64,000 nucleotides of DNA from Pseudidiomarina aestuarii (lineage in GTDB: Bacteria; Pseudomonadota; Gammaproteobacteria; Enterobacterales; Alteromonadaceae): contig NZ_PIPR01000001.1 of the NCBI RefSeq assembly GCF_003987355.1, positions 1-64,000 of the forward strand. The letters are read 5' to 3'. A program made the translations under genes and the position numbers. The notes beneath the pieces are model-generated. The model made no database searches. It was not told the origin of the DNA and worked only from the letters and a program-made list of their open reading frames with translations. Below are positions 25,831 through 35,066 of the stretch, one piece after another; position 1 is the first letter of the stretch, and every line of letters starts with the position of its first letter.

Positions 25831-25919
25831 CGAGGTTTACCTATTTCGTTGTGGTGTTGGTATTATACGGGCTAGAGGCGGCAACGACTACCGTCGTAGC
25901 GGAATCAGGGAGTAATCAA

Positions 25920-27650
25920 GTGGCAGAACTGACGGGAATCATGCTATTGATGGGCGCGTTACTGGTGATCAGTATCCTCGCGGCTGTCGTCTCATCTCGT
26001 CTTGGCGCTCCATTACTACTCACATTCCTAGTTATTGGAATGCTTGCCGGTGAAGAGGGATTGTTAGGTATTCAATTTAATAGTCCAGAGATCTCATTCT
26101 TTATCGGTTCATTGGCACTCGTTATAATTCTGTTCGATGGTGGTATGCGTACCCAACGGGAACGTTTCCGGGTGGCGCTCTGGCCAGCTATCAGTTTAGC
26201 CACACTTGGCGTTGCTCTCACCTGCGCAATCACTGCTGCTGGTGTGGTTTGGTTGTTTGATCTTCCCTGGCCAACGGCGCTCTTAATTGGTGCTATTCTC
26301 AGTTCTACCGATGCTGCTGCAGTGTTCGGTATCTTCCAATCAGCGAATCTGCGTATTAAGCAACGTGTTGCATCAACTCTGGAAATTGAGTCTGGGACTA
26401 ACGACCCCATGGCAGTCATTTTGACCATGACGCTGACTGCAGTGGTGGTGAATATTGACTCGTTCACTATCAACGCCATGGTTTTGGATATCGTGCAACA
26501 GCTAGTACTAGGACTGTTCATTGGTTGGTTTGGCGGCCGTGTATTCATTTACATGGCGCGCAAAATATCGGTTCAATTTACGTTTTTTCCATTACTCGCA
26601 GCAGCCTCGGCGGTCGTCATTTTTGCATTGACCACGAGCATTGGGGGAAGTGGCTTTCTGGCTGTCTATCTGATGGGATTTGTGATTGGGAATTCACGTT
26701 TGCCGCAGCTGATGCATATTCTGCAGGTCCAAGATGGCTTGGCCTGGCTCAGTCAGATCATGATGTTCTTGATCCTCGGTCTGTTGGTGACGCCTTCACA
26801 CTTGTTGGAATCTTGGCCACTGTCGTTAACAGTAGCAGCTTTAATGATCTTTGTAGCTCGTCCCATTGCAGTCTTTATCAGTTTGCTACCCTTTGTTTTT
26901 CCGTGGCGCGAGCAGCTCTTTATCAGTTGGGTAGGTCTGCGTGGGGCTGTTCCAATTATCTTGGCACTGTATCCATGGCTCAGTGGTGTGCCAGATCAAG
27001 AGTTGTTCTTCGATATCGCCTTTATGGTCGTGTTGATTTCTTTGTTGTTACAGGGGTGGACACTGGCGCCGTTTGCGCGCTGGTTAGGTCTCGAGGTTCC
27101 CGCAACTGCAGAGCCTGATCGCCGCATGCCATTGGAGCTCGTAGGTAGTAAAGATCCAATGGAACTATGGGGCTATCAGGTCAGCGAGCGCTCACCTGCA
27201 TGTGATCATTATTGGCATGAATTACGGTGGTCAGTGCCGGTGGAGTTTGTGGGTATTATTCGTGACGGTGAGTGGGTCCTACCGGAGCGTCGTCCGCAGG
27301 TATTGGAAGGGGACATGGTCCTTGTGGTAGCCAAAGTCGAGCACCTCGATGAAGTCAGTCGCGTCCTATCTGCGGGCGGCAGTGCAACAGAATTACGCAA
27401 TAGTGACTTCTTCGGTGATTTCAGTCTCAAAGGTTCGTTGACGCTGGCTGACATAGCAAGCTTCTACCCAACGGGAGAGCTCGACGAGAAGATTCAACAG
27501 TTAAGTATCAGCGCTTACTTTACCGAGAAGTTCCACCGCCGGGTTGTTGTGGGCGATCAATTGAAGTTGGGACAGGTACAGTTGACGGTGCGCGACCTTC
27601 GCAGCACCGGAGAAATTGAGCAAGTAGGTGTAAAGTTATTGGAATCCTAG
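25920..27650 (+). CDS. nhaP2: K(+)/H(+) antiporter of the CvrA/NhaP2 type
   Basis: A 576-residue inner-membrane protein (E. coli NhaP2: 578) with about 12 membrane segments in the first 400 residues and a cytosolic C-terminus with a TrkA-C domain (about 405-485) and a further regulatory domain. The transport core has DGGMRTQRERFRVALWPA, the LIGAILSSTDAAAVF motif with the paired transport aspartate, and TLEIESGTNDPMAV. These enzymes exchange K+ (or other cations) for protons. The frame extends upstream to a GTG at 25851, but the GTG at 25920 has GGAG seven bases before it and gives the family's usual N-terminus, so it is chosen. It ends two bases from the DUF4426 gene on the other strand. Confidence 0.9.
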   Translation: MAELTGIMLLMGALLVISILAAVVSSRLGAPLLLTFLVIGMLAGEEGLLGIQFNSPEISFFIGSLALVIILFDGGMRTQRERFRVALWPAISLATLGVALTCAITAAGVVWLFDLPWPTALLIGAILSSTDAAAVFGIFQSANLRIKQRVASTLEIESGTNDPMAVILTMTLTAVVVNIDSFTINAMVLDIVQQLVLGLFIGWFGGRVFIYMARKISVQFTFFPLLAAASAVVIFALTTSIGGSGFLAVYLMGFVIGNSRLPQLMHILQVQDGLAWLSQIMMFLILGLLVTPSHLLESWPLSLTVAALMIFVARPIAVFISLLPFVFPWREQLFISWVGLRGAVPIILALYPWLSGVPDQELFFDIAFMVVLISLLLQGWTLAPFARWLGLEVPATAEPDRRMPLELVGSKDPMELWGYQVSERSPACDHYWHELRWSVPVEFVGIIRDGEWVLPERRPQVLEGDMVLVVAKVEHLDEVSRVLSAGGSATELRNSDFFGDFSLKGSLTLADIASFYPTGELDEKIQQLSISAYFTEKFHRRVVVGDQLKLGQVQLTVRDLRSTGEIEQVGVKLLES

Positions 27651-27652
27651 TC

Positions 27653-28090
27653 TCAGTTAACCCAGAACTCCTGGCTAAAACGCAGCTCTTGAGAGTTGCC
27701 GTTCTCGTCTTCGATCGTAATAAAAAAGCGCAGGACTTCATTGGCGGTAAATTCTGCTTGGCTTAGATAGTAAACCGCATCGCCCTCGATCACTTCCTGA
27801 AATTCAAGTCGTGATTGCATGCTCAGTGGGTTCATGGTGTAGCCACTGACGCTGACTTGTTGAGCCGGTTTGCCCGCCTCATTTGCCGCTAATACAGCGA
27901 TGTTTAATGTTGCTACATAGGCATTACGTTCTAAGTTGTATTGCTGCGCCATTTCTGGGCGCAACAATGTTGAGTTAAAAGCATTGTAGTGCACTTCCCA
28001 TGGACCTAAGCGCTTGCTTTGTTCCGCCTCTACTGACGGTGAAACAAGACCTAAAAGCAGTAGAGATATCAGTAGCCACTTCATGTTCAT
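27653..28090 (-). CDS. DUF4426 domain protein, exported
   Basis: A 145-residue protein with a signal peptide (about residues 1-22, MNMKWLLISLLLLGLVSPSVEA minus the mature part) and a mature domain that matches DUF4426, a family of periplasmic proteins found next to yggT and proC in marine gammaproteobacteria. It contains the typical HYNAFNSTLLRPEMAQ-like block. Function is unknown. It is the last gene of the yggS-proC-yggT operon, 3 bases after yggT. The conserved link with YggT, a membrane protein, hints at an envelope role; this is inference. Confidence 0.8.
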   Translation of the reverse strand: MNMKWLLISLLLLGLVSPSVEAEQSKRLGPWEVHYNAFNSTLLRPEMAQQYNLERNAYVATLNIAVLAANEAGKPAQQVSVSGYTMNPLSMQSRLEFQEVIEGDAVYYLSQAEFTANEVLRFFITIEDENGNSQELRFSQEFWVN

Positions 28091-28093
28091 GTT

Positions 28094-28618
28094 TTACACT
28101 CCAATGACAATACGAACTGCCTGAATAGCGATAATCAGCACCAGCACCGATAGGTCTAACCCACCAATAGGCGGGATAATGCGTCGGATCGGCGCTAAGA
28201 AAGGTTCCGTTAACTGTTGGAGTAATGCCATCATCGGGTTATAGCCCTGTGCAAACCAACTTAACAATGCTCGAATCAAAACAATCCAGAACAACAAATC
28301 TAGGAACTGACTCAATACCGAAAGGGTACCGATTACTAAAATGTCGCCCCACATAAACGGAATACCGATAATGGCACTGAGGACAACGTACTTTCCGATG
28401 CCGACTAACCAAGCCAACACTACCGATGCGAGATCCCAGCGGCCCACCATAGGAAGAGCCATTCGCAGTGGTTGCACTAGCGGATTAGTCACCTTCACTA
28501 CAAACTGACTCAGCGGATTATAGAAATCAGCACGCGCAACTTGCATCCAGATGCGTAACAGCACCACAATTAAAAATAAGTCGAATACCATTTCGACTAA
28601 AAATCGCATAAGGTCCAT
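28094..28618 (-). CDS. yggT: YggT family inner-membrane protein
   Basis: A 174-residue integral membrane protein made of two YGGT repeats, each with two hydrophobic segments and the conserved NPLSQFVVKVTNPLVQPLR / YNPMMALLQQLTEPFLAPIRR sequences. In E. coli yggT lies beside yggS and proC-like genes; the biochemical role is not settled, with links to osmotic tolerance and cell-division/envelope functions. It sits 27 bases after proC and 3 bases before the DUF4426 gene, in a four-gene operon. Confidence 0.92.
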   Translation of the reverse strand: MDLMRFLVEMVFDLFLIVVLLRIWMQVARADFYNPLSQFVVKVTNPLVQPLRMALPMVGRWDLASVVLAWLVGIGKYVVLSAIIGIPFMWGDILVIGTLSVLSQFLDLLFWIVLIRALLSWFAQGYNPMMALLQQLTEPFLAPIRRIIPPIGGLDLSVLVLIIAIQAVRIVIGV

Positions 28619-28645
28619 GAGTTGTTCCTGTGTTAGGCCTTTCGA

Positions 28646-29476
28646 TTAAAACAGCTTAGCCATTTCTTGATTTCGTGCAACGGCTGCGCGCACGGCTTGC
28701 TCGGAAATATCGTCAATGTCGGCCGCTTGGTAGACCTCGATACCTTTGGCTGTTGAGCCACCTTTGCTCGTTACTTGTTTACGAAGATCTTCGAGCTCAA
28801 GATCGCTATCAATGGCCATAGTGGCTGCACCCAGCGCTGTTTGTTGAACCATGGCGCGAGCTTTTTCATGATCAAATCCAAGCGCTACAGCGGCTTTCTG
28901 CAGACTTGCCATAAATTCAAAGAAGTACGCAGGACCGCTACCTGCAACCGCTCCTAGAATATCTAGCTCATCTTCATCGGCAACCCAAAGCGTTTGCCCA
29001 ACGCCGTCGAAGGCAAACTCAATAAACGCTTTGTCGGCAGCACTGGCACGATCATCAGCCACTAAACCAGAGACTCCCTCACCAACCAGAGAGGGTGTGT
29101 TTGGCATGACTCGAATCATCGTGATATTTTCGTTCAGGTATTGGCGGTACTTAGGAATGCGAATGCCCGCTGCAATCGAGACTATGAGTTTCGAGTCTAG
29201 GTTTGGAACCCGCCTACTTAAATCTGCACAAACATCGGCCATCAGTTGTGGTTTGACCGCGAGCACTATGACTTCGGCTTGTTGCGCAATTTCTGCGTTA
29301 TCATTGCTGACATGAAGCTGATGGCGCTCTTTCAACGTATTTAGTTTCGCATCACTCGGATTACTAACAAATATATGATCTGCTGGATAGCCACTTTTCA
29401 CCATGCCACCGACAATACTCTGAGTCATATTGCCTGCACCGATAAATGCAATTTTACGCGGGGTTGGTGTGCTCAT
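28646..29476 (-). CDS. proC: Pyrroline-5-carboxylate reductase ProC
   Basis: ProC reduces pyrroline-5-carboxylate to proline with NAD(P)H, the last step of proline synthesis. The 276 residues (E. coli: 269) begin with the dinucleotide motif IAFIGAGNMTQSIVGG, and show VILAVKPQ-like VLAVKPQ, MPNTPSLVGEG, and the C-terminal GSGPAYFFEFM and TSKGGSTAKGIEV blocks that shape the active site and dimer. It lies 32 bases after yggS and before yggT. ProB and ProA are encoded about 9 kb away on the same strand, so the full route from glutamate is in the window. Confidence 0.97.
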   Translation of the reverse strand: MSTPTPRKIAFIGAGNMTQSIVGGMVKSGYPADHIFVSNPSDAKLNTLKERHQLHVSNDNAEIAQQAEVIVLAVKPQLMADVCADLSRRVPNLDSKLIVSIAAGIRIPKYRQYLNENITMIRVMPNTPSLVGEGVSGLVADDRASAADKAFIEFAFDGVGQTLWVADEDELDILGAVAGSGPAYFFEFMASLQKAAVALGFDHEKARAMVQQTALGAATMAIDSDLELEDLRKQVTSKGGSTAKGIEVYQAADIDDISEQAVRAAVARNQEMAKLF

Positions 29477-29508
29477 TCAAAACTCCTGTAGTTTATCTAG
29501 GATGTCGC

Positions 29509-30198
29509 TTAGCGGGCCCGAGCGCCGAAAATTGCGGTACCAATACGTACCATCGTAGCGCCGTACAAAATAGCGAGATCGAGGTCATCACTCATGCCCA
29601 TGGACAAAGTATCTACGGATGGATATTGGGACTGTAGCTGTGAAAACAACCCTTGCATGGCTTGGAAGCTCGTTTTACGCATTGCGGAATTGGCCCCGGC
29701 AGCAGGTATCGCCATTAAACCTCGCAAGCGCAACTCAGGTTGCTTAGCGATGAAAGATGCTAACTCACCGACAGCACTCGGAGCTACGCCCGACTTAGTG
29801 TCTTCTGCATCGATATTGACTTGAATCAATACATTTAAAGGTGGTTTTGAAGCGGGGCGCTGTTGTGCAAGTCGGCGCGCTATTTTTTCTCGGTCTACGC
29901 TATGCACCCAATCAGCGGTTTCGGCAACTGCTGCTGTCTTATTGGATTGCAGCGGACCGATAAAATGCCAAACGATGTCGTCAAACTGTTTGAGTTCAGA
30001 GGCTTTGTCGACAGCTTCTTGAACATAGTTTTCGCCAAAATGCCTTTGTCCAGCAGCATATGCATCTTGGATTGCGGCGATTGGTTTCGTTTTACTGACC
30101 GCAATCAGTGTAATGTCAGACGCCTCTCGCTGAGCGGCGCTCGCAGCTGCGGAAATTTGTTTGCGGACTTCATTTAATTGCTCAGCTATGCTATTCAT
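29509..30198 (-). CDS. yggS: Pyridoxal phosphate homeostasis protein YggS
   Basis: A 229-residue single-domain PLP-binding protein of the alanine-racemase N-terminal fold (E. coli: 234), which controls the free PLP pool and has no known catalytic activity. The PLP lysine is in LIAVSKTKP, followed by FGENYVQEAVDK, WHFIGPLQSNK and the phosphate-binding SMGMSDDLDLAI. The frame extends to a GTG at 30219, but the ATG at 30198 gives the usual start MNSIAEQLNEVRKQI and is preferred. It is the first gene of yggS-proC-yggT-DUF4426 and diverges from pilT across 45 bases, the same arrangement as in many Pseudomonas and Vibrio relatives. Confidence 0.94.
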   Translation of the reverse strand: MNSIAEQLNEVRKQISAAASAAQREASDITLIAVSKTKPIAAIQDAYAAGQRHFGENYVQEAVDKASELKQFDDIVWHFIGPLQSNKTAAVAETADWVHSVDREKIARRLAQQRPASKPPLNVLIQVNIDAEDTKSGVAPSAVGELASFIAKQPELRLRGLMAIPAAGANSAMRKTSFQAMQGLFSQLQSQYPSVDTLSMGMSDDLDLAILYGATMVRIGTAIFGARAR

Positions 30199-30243
30199 CA
30201 GATTATTATTTTCACTCACGGTTAGCGTAGAAGGTTCATCACT

Positions 30244-31281
30244 ATGGATATCACAGAGTTACTCGGCTTTGCTGTTAAGCATAACTCATCCGATTTACAC
30301 TTATCGGCGGGTTCTTCCCCCATGATACGAGTTGATGGTGACGTTCGTAAAATCAATATTCCGGAACTCAATCATAAGCAAGTACAAGAACTTGTATATG
30401 ACATTATGAACGATCGGCAACGAAAGGAATATGAAGAAAATCTTGAGTGTGACTTTTCGTTTGAAGTTCCAGACTTGGCGCGATTCCGGGTTAACGTTTT
30501 CCAACAAAATCGCGGTGCTGGCGCAGTATTGCGGACTATCCCGAGTGAAGTACTGACCCTAGAACAGTTGGGTGCTCCCGAAATTTTTAAAACCATCTCA
30601 GATAATCCGCGCGGCCTCGTGTTGGTGACTGGACCAACGGGTTCGGGTAAATCGACGACCTTGGCGGCGATGATCGACTACATCAACGAAACTAAACATC
30701 ATCACATTTTAACCATTGAAGACCCGATCGAGTTTGTGCACAAGAATAAGCGCGCTCTGATCAACCAGCGTGAGGTACATCGCGATACCCATAGCTTTAG
30801 CAATGCCTTGCGCTCAGCACTCCGTGAAGATCCCGATGTAATTCTGGTTGGTGAGATGCGGGATTTGGAAACCATTCGTTTGGCAATGACAGCAGCTGAA
30901 ACGGGCCACTTGGTGTTTGGTACCTTGCATACCACCTCTGCACCCAAAACGATTGACCGGATTGTGGATGTGTTTCCGGGTGATGAGAAGCCGATGGTTC
31001 GCTCGATGCTATCCGAGTCACTCCGTGCGGTTATCTCACAAACGTTATTGAAACGTGTGGGCGGTGGGCGAGTTGCTGCGCACGAGATTATGATTGCTAC
31101 ATCGGCGATTAAGAACCTGATTCGAGAAGACAAAGTCGCGCAGATGTACTCTTCCATACAAACCGGGGCCGCGCATGGCATGCAGACCTTAGATCAGTGT
31201 CTGCAAAACCTCCTGAACCAAGGTGTTATTTCTCGCGTGGATGCAAAATCAAAAGCTAGTTCTAAAGATGCATTTAACTAA
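30244..31281 (+). CDS. pilT: Type IV pilus retraction ATPase PilT
   Basis: PilT is the hexameric cytosolic motor that depolymerises type IV pili and powers twitching and DNA uptake. The 345 residues match the usual length. Walker A is GPTGSGKSTT (about 130-139), the Asp box holds TIEDPIEFVH, Walker B is DPDVILVGEMRD, the His box GTLHTTSAPKTIDR, and the C-terminal AIRNLI motif occurs as AIKNLIRE. A GAAGG ribosome binding site lies 9 bases before the ATG. pilU follows 14 bases later, so the two retraction motors form an operon. Confidence 0.97.
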   Translation: MDITELLGFAVKHNSSDLHLSAGSSPMIRVDGDVRKINIPELNHKQVQELVYDIMNDRQRKEYEENLECDFSFEVPDLARFRVNVFQQNRGAGAVLRTIPSEVLTLEQLGAPEIFKTISDNPRGLVLVTGPTGSGKSTTLAAMIDYINETKHHHILTIEDPIEFVHKNKRALINQREVHRDTHSFSNALRSALREDPDVILVGEMRDLETIRLAMTAAETGHLVFGTLHTTSAPKTIDRIVDVFPGDEKPMVRSMLSESLRAVISQTLLKRVGGGRVAAHEIMIATSAIKNLIREDKVAQMYSSIQTGAAHGMQTLDQCLQNLLNQGVISRVDAKSKASSKDAFN

Positions 31282-31295
31282 TCAGGAGCTTTGTG

Positions 31296-32408
31296 ATGCT
31301 GGATAAATTATTACAGGCGATGATCAACCGCGATGCCTCCGATTTATTTATATCAGCGGGTCTGGCGCCAAGCGCCAAAATCAATGGTGAGTTAACGCCA
31401 TTGACCGAGCAAAAGCTGAGTGATGAGGCAGCACTTGCGTTGGTGAAGCAAGCACTCGGTGAAGCCCATTTGGACGAATACTTAACCCACAAAGAGGCGA
31501 ACTTTGCGATTGCTCGCGAGGGTATTGGTCGGTTCCGGGTTAGCGCATTTTGGCAGCGCGAAATGGCAGGCATGGTCATTCGTCGAATTGTGACCGAAAT
31601 TCCTACCGTGGAACAGTTGAAGCTTCCCGAAGCGCTCGTGAAACTGATCATGGCTAAACGTGGTTTGATACTCGTCGTGGGGGGAACTGGTACTGGTAAA
31701 TCAACCAGCCTTGCTGCGTTGATTGGACATCGAAACCAGAATTCTCGTGGCCACATTCTCACCATCGAAGATCCCGTCGAGTTTGTTCATCAGCATGGTC
31801 AGTGTATGGTGACGCAGCGAGAAGTAGGGAGCGATACCGAATCGTTTGATGCGGCGCTGAAAAGTTCGTTGCGGCAGGCACCAGACGTTATTATGGTGGG
31901 CGAAATTCGCTCCCAAGAAGTCATGGAGTATGCACTAACTTTCGCTGAAACAGGACATTTATGTGTCGCCACATTACACGCCAATAATGCAAACCAAGCT
32001 ATTGAACGAGTCATGCAAATGGTGCCCGAGGATAAAGTGAACAAACTGATGTTTGACCTCTCTCTAAACCTCCGTGGCATTGTGGCACAGCAATTGGTTC
32101 CTACAGTTGAAGGTGGACGAGCTGCCGCCATCGAAATCTTACTCAATACCCCTATTGTCGCTGATAAAATTGCGAATCACGAAATGGGTGAAATCAAAGA
32201 AATCATGGGTAAGTCGCGCGAATTGGGTATGCAGACGTTTGACCAAGCATTATATGATTTATACAAAGCAGGCCGTATCACCTATGAAAATGCATTACGC
32301 CATGCCGATGCGCCGAATGATTTGCGCCTAAGAATTAAACTGTCGGGCGACAAAAAGGCTGACGATGGCGATAGTCCACTAGCGGGCGTTACCGTAGATT
32401 CAGATTAA
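31296..32408 (+). CDS. pilU: PilT-dependent retraction ATPase PilU
   Basis: A 370-residue PilT paralogue that assists PilT in pilus retraction under load. Walker A is GGTGTGKSTS, then TIEDPVEFVHQHG, APDVIMVGEIRS and the His box ATLHANNANQAIERV. The C-terminal part has the longer, charged tail usual in PilU. A GTG at 31293 is in frame, but the ATG at 31296 is better placed (AGGAG at 31284-31288, 7 bases away). It is co-transcribed with pilT. Confidence 0.95.
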   Translation: MLDKLLQAMINRDASDLFISAGLAPSAKINGELTPLTEQKLSDEAALALVKQALGEAHLDEYLTHKEANFAIAREGIGRFRVSAFWQREMAGMVIRRIVTEIPTVEQLKLPEALVKLIMAKRGLILVVGGTGTGKSTSLAALIGHRNQNSRGHILTIEDPVEFVHQHGQCMVTQREVGSDTESFDAALKSSLRQAPDVIMVGEIRSQEVMEYALTFAETGHLCVATLHANNANQAIERVMQMVPEDKVNKLMFDLSLNLRGIVAQQLVPTVEGGRAAAIEILLNTPIVADKIANHEMGEIKEIMGKSRELGMQTFDQALYDLYKAGRITYENALRHADAPNDLRLRIKLSGDKKADDGDSPLAGVTVDSD

Positions 32409-32437
32409 TTGGCGTTCGTTTGGCAATCCGTTACAAT
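32409..32437 (+). promoter_or_regulatory. Probable sigma-70 promoter of tsaD
   Basis: TTGGCG (32409-32414) and TACAAT (32432-32437) are separated by exactly 17 bases, followed by a GC-rich start region (GCGCGCCC). It begins one base after the pilU stop codon, so tsaD can be expressed apart from the pilus genes. Confidence 0.6.
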
Positions 32438-32473
32438 TGCGCGCCCGAATGAAACTAAGAATCTAGAGGTAGT

Positions 32474-33493
32474 ATGCGCGTTTTAGGAATCGAAACATCT
32501 TGTGATGAAACAGGAATCGCGATCTTCGATACTGAGCGCGGTTTGCTCTCGCATTGTCTGTATTCTCAAGTCAAATTACATGCTGACTATGGTGGTGTGG
32601 TGCCAGAACTGGCATCCCGGGACCATGTTCGTAAAACACTCCCTCTAATAGAACAAGCGTTGGCCAAAGCTAAACTCAGTGCGCAAGATCTTGATGGTGT
32701 TGCTTACACAATGGGACCGGGCTTGGTTGGAGCGTTGCTAGTCGGTGCCTGTATTGGCAGAAGCCTCGCATACGGATGGAAGATCCCAGCTATTGGCGTT
32801 CATCATATGGAAGGTCATTTGTTGGCGCCGATGCTGGAAGAGAATCCGCCCGCATTTCCATTTATCGCTTTACTTGTTTCCGGTGGTCATACGCAACTCG
32901 TTCGGGTTGATGCTATTGGTCACTATGAGTTATTGGGTGAGTCGGTTGACGATGCCGCGGGCGAAGCTTTTGATAAAACGGCGAAACTAATGGGTCTTGA
33001 TTATCCTGGCGGACCGAGATTGGCTGCATTAGCCGAGCAGGGCCGTGACCAGCAATATCAATTTCCGCGCCCAATGACGGACCGACCCGGGCTCGACTTT
33101 TCCTTTAGCGGTTTGAAGACGTTTGCGGCAAATACCATAGCGAGCGCAGCAGATGATGCGCAAACACGAGCTGATATAGCGCGCGCATTCCAAGATGCGG
33201 TTGTCGATACTCTGGTGATCAAGTGTCGCCGAGCTCTCCAAGAAACAGGATTGAAACGACTTGTTGTCGCTGGTGGTGTGAGTGCCAATAAGCATCTGCG
33301 GGAGCAACTCGAGCAATTTACACAAAGTATTGGTGGGCAAGTCTTTTTTCCACGTAGCGAATTTTGTACGGATAATGGTGCGATGATTGCTTATGCGGGA
33401 GCGCAACGGTTGTTGGCTGGTGAACAATCCGACCTGGCAATTATCGCGCGGCCGCGCTGGCCAATGGATACACTTAATCCTCCTTCGATTTAG
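32474..33493 (+). CDS. tsaD: tRNA threonylcarbamoyladenosine transferase subunit TsaD
   Basis: TsaD, with TsaB and TsaE, transfers the threonylcarbamoyl group to A37 of ANN-decoding tRNAs. The 339 residues (E. coli: 337) show the N-terminal [13 protein letters not shown], the metal-binding histidines in [11 protein letters not shown], the SGGHTQLV nucleotide loop, and the C-terminal [13 protein letters not shown] and [13 protein letters not shown]. The gene has its own likely promoter after pilU. Its last 20 bases overlap the end of plsY on the other strand. The usual neighbour rpsU is not found here. Confidence 0.97.
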   Translation: MRVLGIETSCDETGIAIFDTERGLLSHCLYSQVKLHADYGGVVPELASRDHVRKTLPLIEQALAKAKLSAQDLDGVAYTMGPGLVGALLVGACIGRSLAYGWKIPAIGVHHMEGHLLAPMLEENPPAFPFIALLVSGGHTQLVRVDAIGHYELLGESVDDAAGEAFDKTAKLMGLDYPGGPRLAALAEQGRDQQYQFPRPMTDRPGLDFSFSGLKTFAANTIASAADDAQTRADIARAFQDAVVDTLVIKCRRALQETGLKRLVVAGGVSANKHLREQLEQFTQSIGGQVFFPRSEFCTDNGAMIAYAGAQRLLAGEQSDLAIIARPRWPMDTLNPPSI

Positions 33494-34076
33494 GCCGCTG
33501 AATACGGGTTTCTTGGCCGCTACGAAGGCGGACTATATTGGATTGATGTCGCCACATAATGAGCACGGAAATCATGATAATGGGCACTGTGTACTGAGGT
33601 TTAATCCAGTACGCATAAAATGGTGCGAGTGCAACTGTAATTATGGCCGCTAAAGATGACACTCGGCTTACCCGGAATACCACGAGCCAAGTTGCTATCA
33701 ATAACAAAGCCATTTCCCACGCCACTGGAAACATAGCGCCCAAAGCCGTTGCTACGGCTTTGCCGCCGCGAAATTGGAAGTACAGCGGGAAGATATGTCC
33801 TAAGCAGGCCGATACGGCAATGAGACCGAGAAAAAAAGGTTCTATACCGAGAAAGTATGACACCCAGACAGGAATCATGCCTTTCAGCACATCGCAAAAC
33901 AATGTCAGAATAGCCGGCAGTTTACCGCCAATTCGATAGACATTGGTGGCGCCAGGATTATTGGAGCCCGCAGATCGCGGATCGGGCAAGCCAAAAAGTT
34001 TGCAGACCAGGACGGCACTGCTGATAGAGCCGAATAGGTAAGCAGACATAATGGCGAGTATGATTAATGCGCCCAT
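33474..34076 (-). CDS. plsY: Acyl-phosphate:glycerol-3-phosphate acyltransferase PlsY
   Basis: A 200-residue inner-membrane protein with several hydrophobic segments that transfers an acyl group from acyl phosphate to glycerol 3-phosphate, making lysophosphatidate. The three family motifs are visible: [20 protein letters not shown] with the SGNPGATN-like [13 protein letters not shown], the [20 protein letters not shown] block, and a third near SSLAAII. PlsC, the next enzyme in the path, is encoded at 57215. The gene faces tsaD and overlaps its end by 20 bases, and it diverges from folB, the usual tsaD-plsY-folB context of E. coli (ygjD-ygiH-folB). Confidence 0.94.
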   Translation of the reverse strand: MGALIILAIMSAYLFGSISSAVLVCKLFGLPDPRSAGSNNPGATNVYRIGGKLPAILTLFCDVLKGMIPVWVSYFLGIEPFFLGLIAVSACLGHIFPLYFQFRGGKAVATALGAMFPVAWEMALLLIATWLVVFRVSRVSSLAAIITVALAPFYAYWIKPQYTVPIIMISVLIMWRHQSNIVRLRSGQETRIQRPKSKED

Positions 34077-34173
34077 GAAAGTTTGTTTCCAACTTGCTTT
34101 CGTTTAGTATGCCAAGCCCATAGCATATGTCGAATACGTCAAAATTTCTATGAATACTGAGGTGAAGTTGTCC

Positions 34174-34533
34174 ATGGACACAGTGCATGTTGAAGGTTTA
34201 AAAGTCGATGCCATGATTGGTGTGTTTGAATGGGAGCATGAGCAGCCCCAGCCGTTGATCATTGATTTAGTGATGGCATGGGATCAGAAGCTTGCCGCAA
34301 AAACCGATGATATAAAACTCGCACTTGATTACGATGCGGTAAGTCGAGCGGTAACTGAGTTGGTTCAGAAGCAACCGCGACAGTTAATTGAAACCGTTGC
34401 GGAAGAAATTGCAGCAATGATACGCGAGACTTTTTCGGTCGCATGGTTGCGCGTCAAAGTGGCGAAGCCAACTGCCGTCAAAGAGGCCTTTCAAGTTGCC
34501 GTTCAAATCGAACGCGGACGCAAATTGGATTAA
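34174..34533 (+). CDS. folB: Dihydroneopterin aldolase FolB
   Basis: FolB cleaves dihydroneopterin to 6-hydroxymethyl-dihydropterin in folate synthesis. The 119-residue product (E. coli: 122) has the typical start MDTVHVEGLKVDAMIGVFEWE, with the catalytic glutamate in GVFEWE, then DIKLALDYDAVSR, LIETVAEEIA and VKVAKPTAVKEA with the catalytic lysine. An in-frame ATG at 34150 would add eight residues not found in relatives; 34174 is preferred. folK follows two bases after the stop, so two successive enzymes of the same path are co-translated. Confidence 0.94.
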   Translation: MDTVHVEGLKVDAMIGVFEWEHEQPQPLIIDLVMAWDQKLAAKTDDIKLALDYDAVSRAVTELVQKQPRQLIETVAEEIAAMIRETFSVAWLRVKVAKPTAVKEAFQVAVQIERGRKLD

Positions 34534-34535
34534 TT

Positions 34536-35066
34536 GTGCCCATAGTCGCTCTAGGTATAGGAAGCAATAAACAGCGCAGGTACCACATTGGTGCCGGCAT
34601 TGAGGGCATAGTAAAAGCCTTCGGTACTGTTGACACTCCCATCTATTGTTCGCGGGTGTTTGAGAGTGATGCAGTTGGTTTTGCAGGTCAGCCTTTTTAT
34701 AATCTCGTTGTTGCATTTGAGTCCGACATGACCTGTCAGGCGCTACAAACCGTGTGCAAATCCCTTGAGAGCCAGCATGGCCACAACAGCGATGCGCCAC
34801 GTTTCAGTCCGCGTACCTTAGACATTGATATCCTCATCTATGGATCCTTGATACAGGCTGGTCCAGTACAGGTGCCGCGTGATGAAATTGTCACCAACGC
34901 TTTTGTTTTGTGGCCATTGAGTGAGGTATTGCCAAACTTTGTGCATCCGCTCGATCAGCAAACATTTGCGGAACTTTGGCAAAATTATCATAGCGCTCAG
35001 CAACTACACCCGATAGAATTTCAGTTCCCATCGATTCCGCACTTACGGCAAGGACAAGCATTGTGA
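34536..35066 (+). CDS. folK: 2-amino-4-hydroxy-6-hydroxymethyldihydropteridine pyrophosphokinase FolK
   Basis: FolK transfers pyrophosphate from ATP to hydroxymethyl-dihydropterin, the step after FolB. The 176 residues start with the typical VPIVALGIGSNKQ, and carry the diagnostic RTLDIDIL motif with the two metal-binding aspartates, and VPRDEIVTNAFVLWPLSEV. The open frame reaches back into folB, but the GTG at 34536, two bases after the folB stop, gives the family N-terminus and is chosen. The ADEP-type W-[KR]-P motif is modified. Its TGA overlaps the GTG of uppP (GTGA). Confidence 0.9.
   Translation: MPIVALGIGSNKQRRYHIGAGIEGIVKAFGTVDTPIYCSRVFESDAVGFAGQPFYNLVVAFESDMTCQALQTVCKSLESQHGHNSDAPRFSPRTLDIDILIYGSLIQAGPVQVPRDEIVTNAFVLWPLSEVLPNFVHPLDQQTFAELWQNYHSAQQLHPIEFQFPSIPHLRQGQAL

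Noticed and set aside
31274-31765. 163-codon frame opposite pilU
   Set aside because: Antisense shadow; the plus strand encodes all PilU motifs here.
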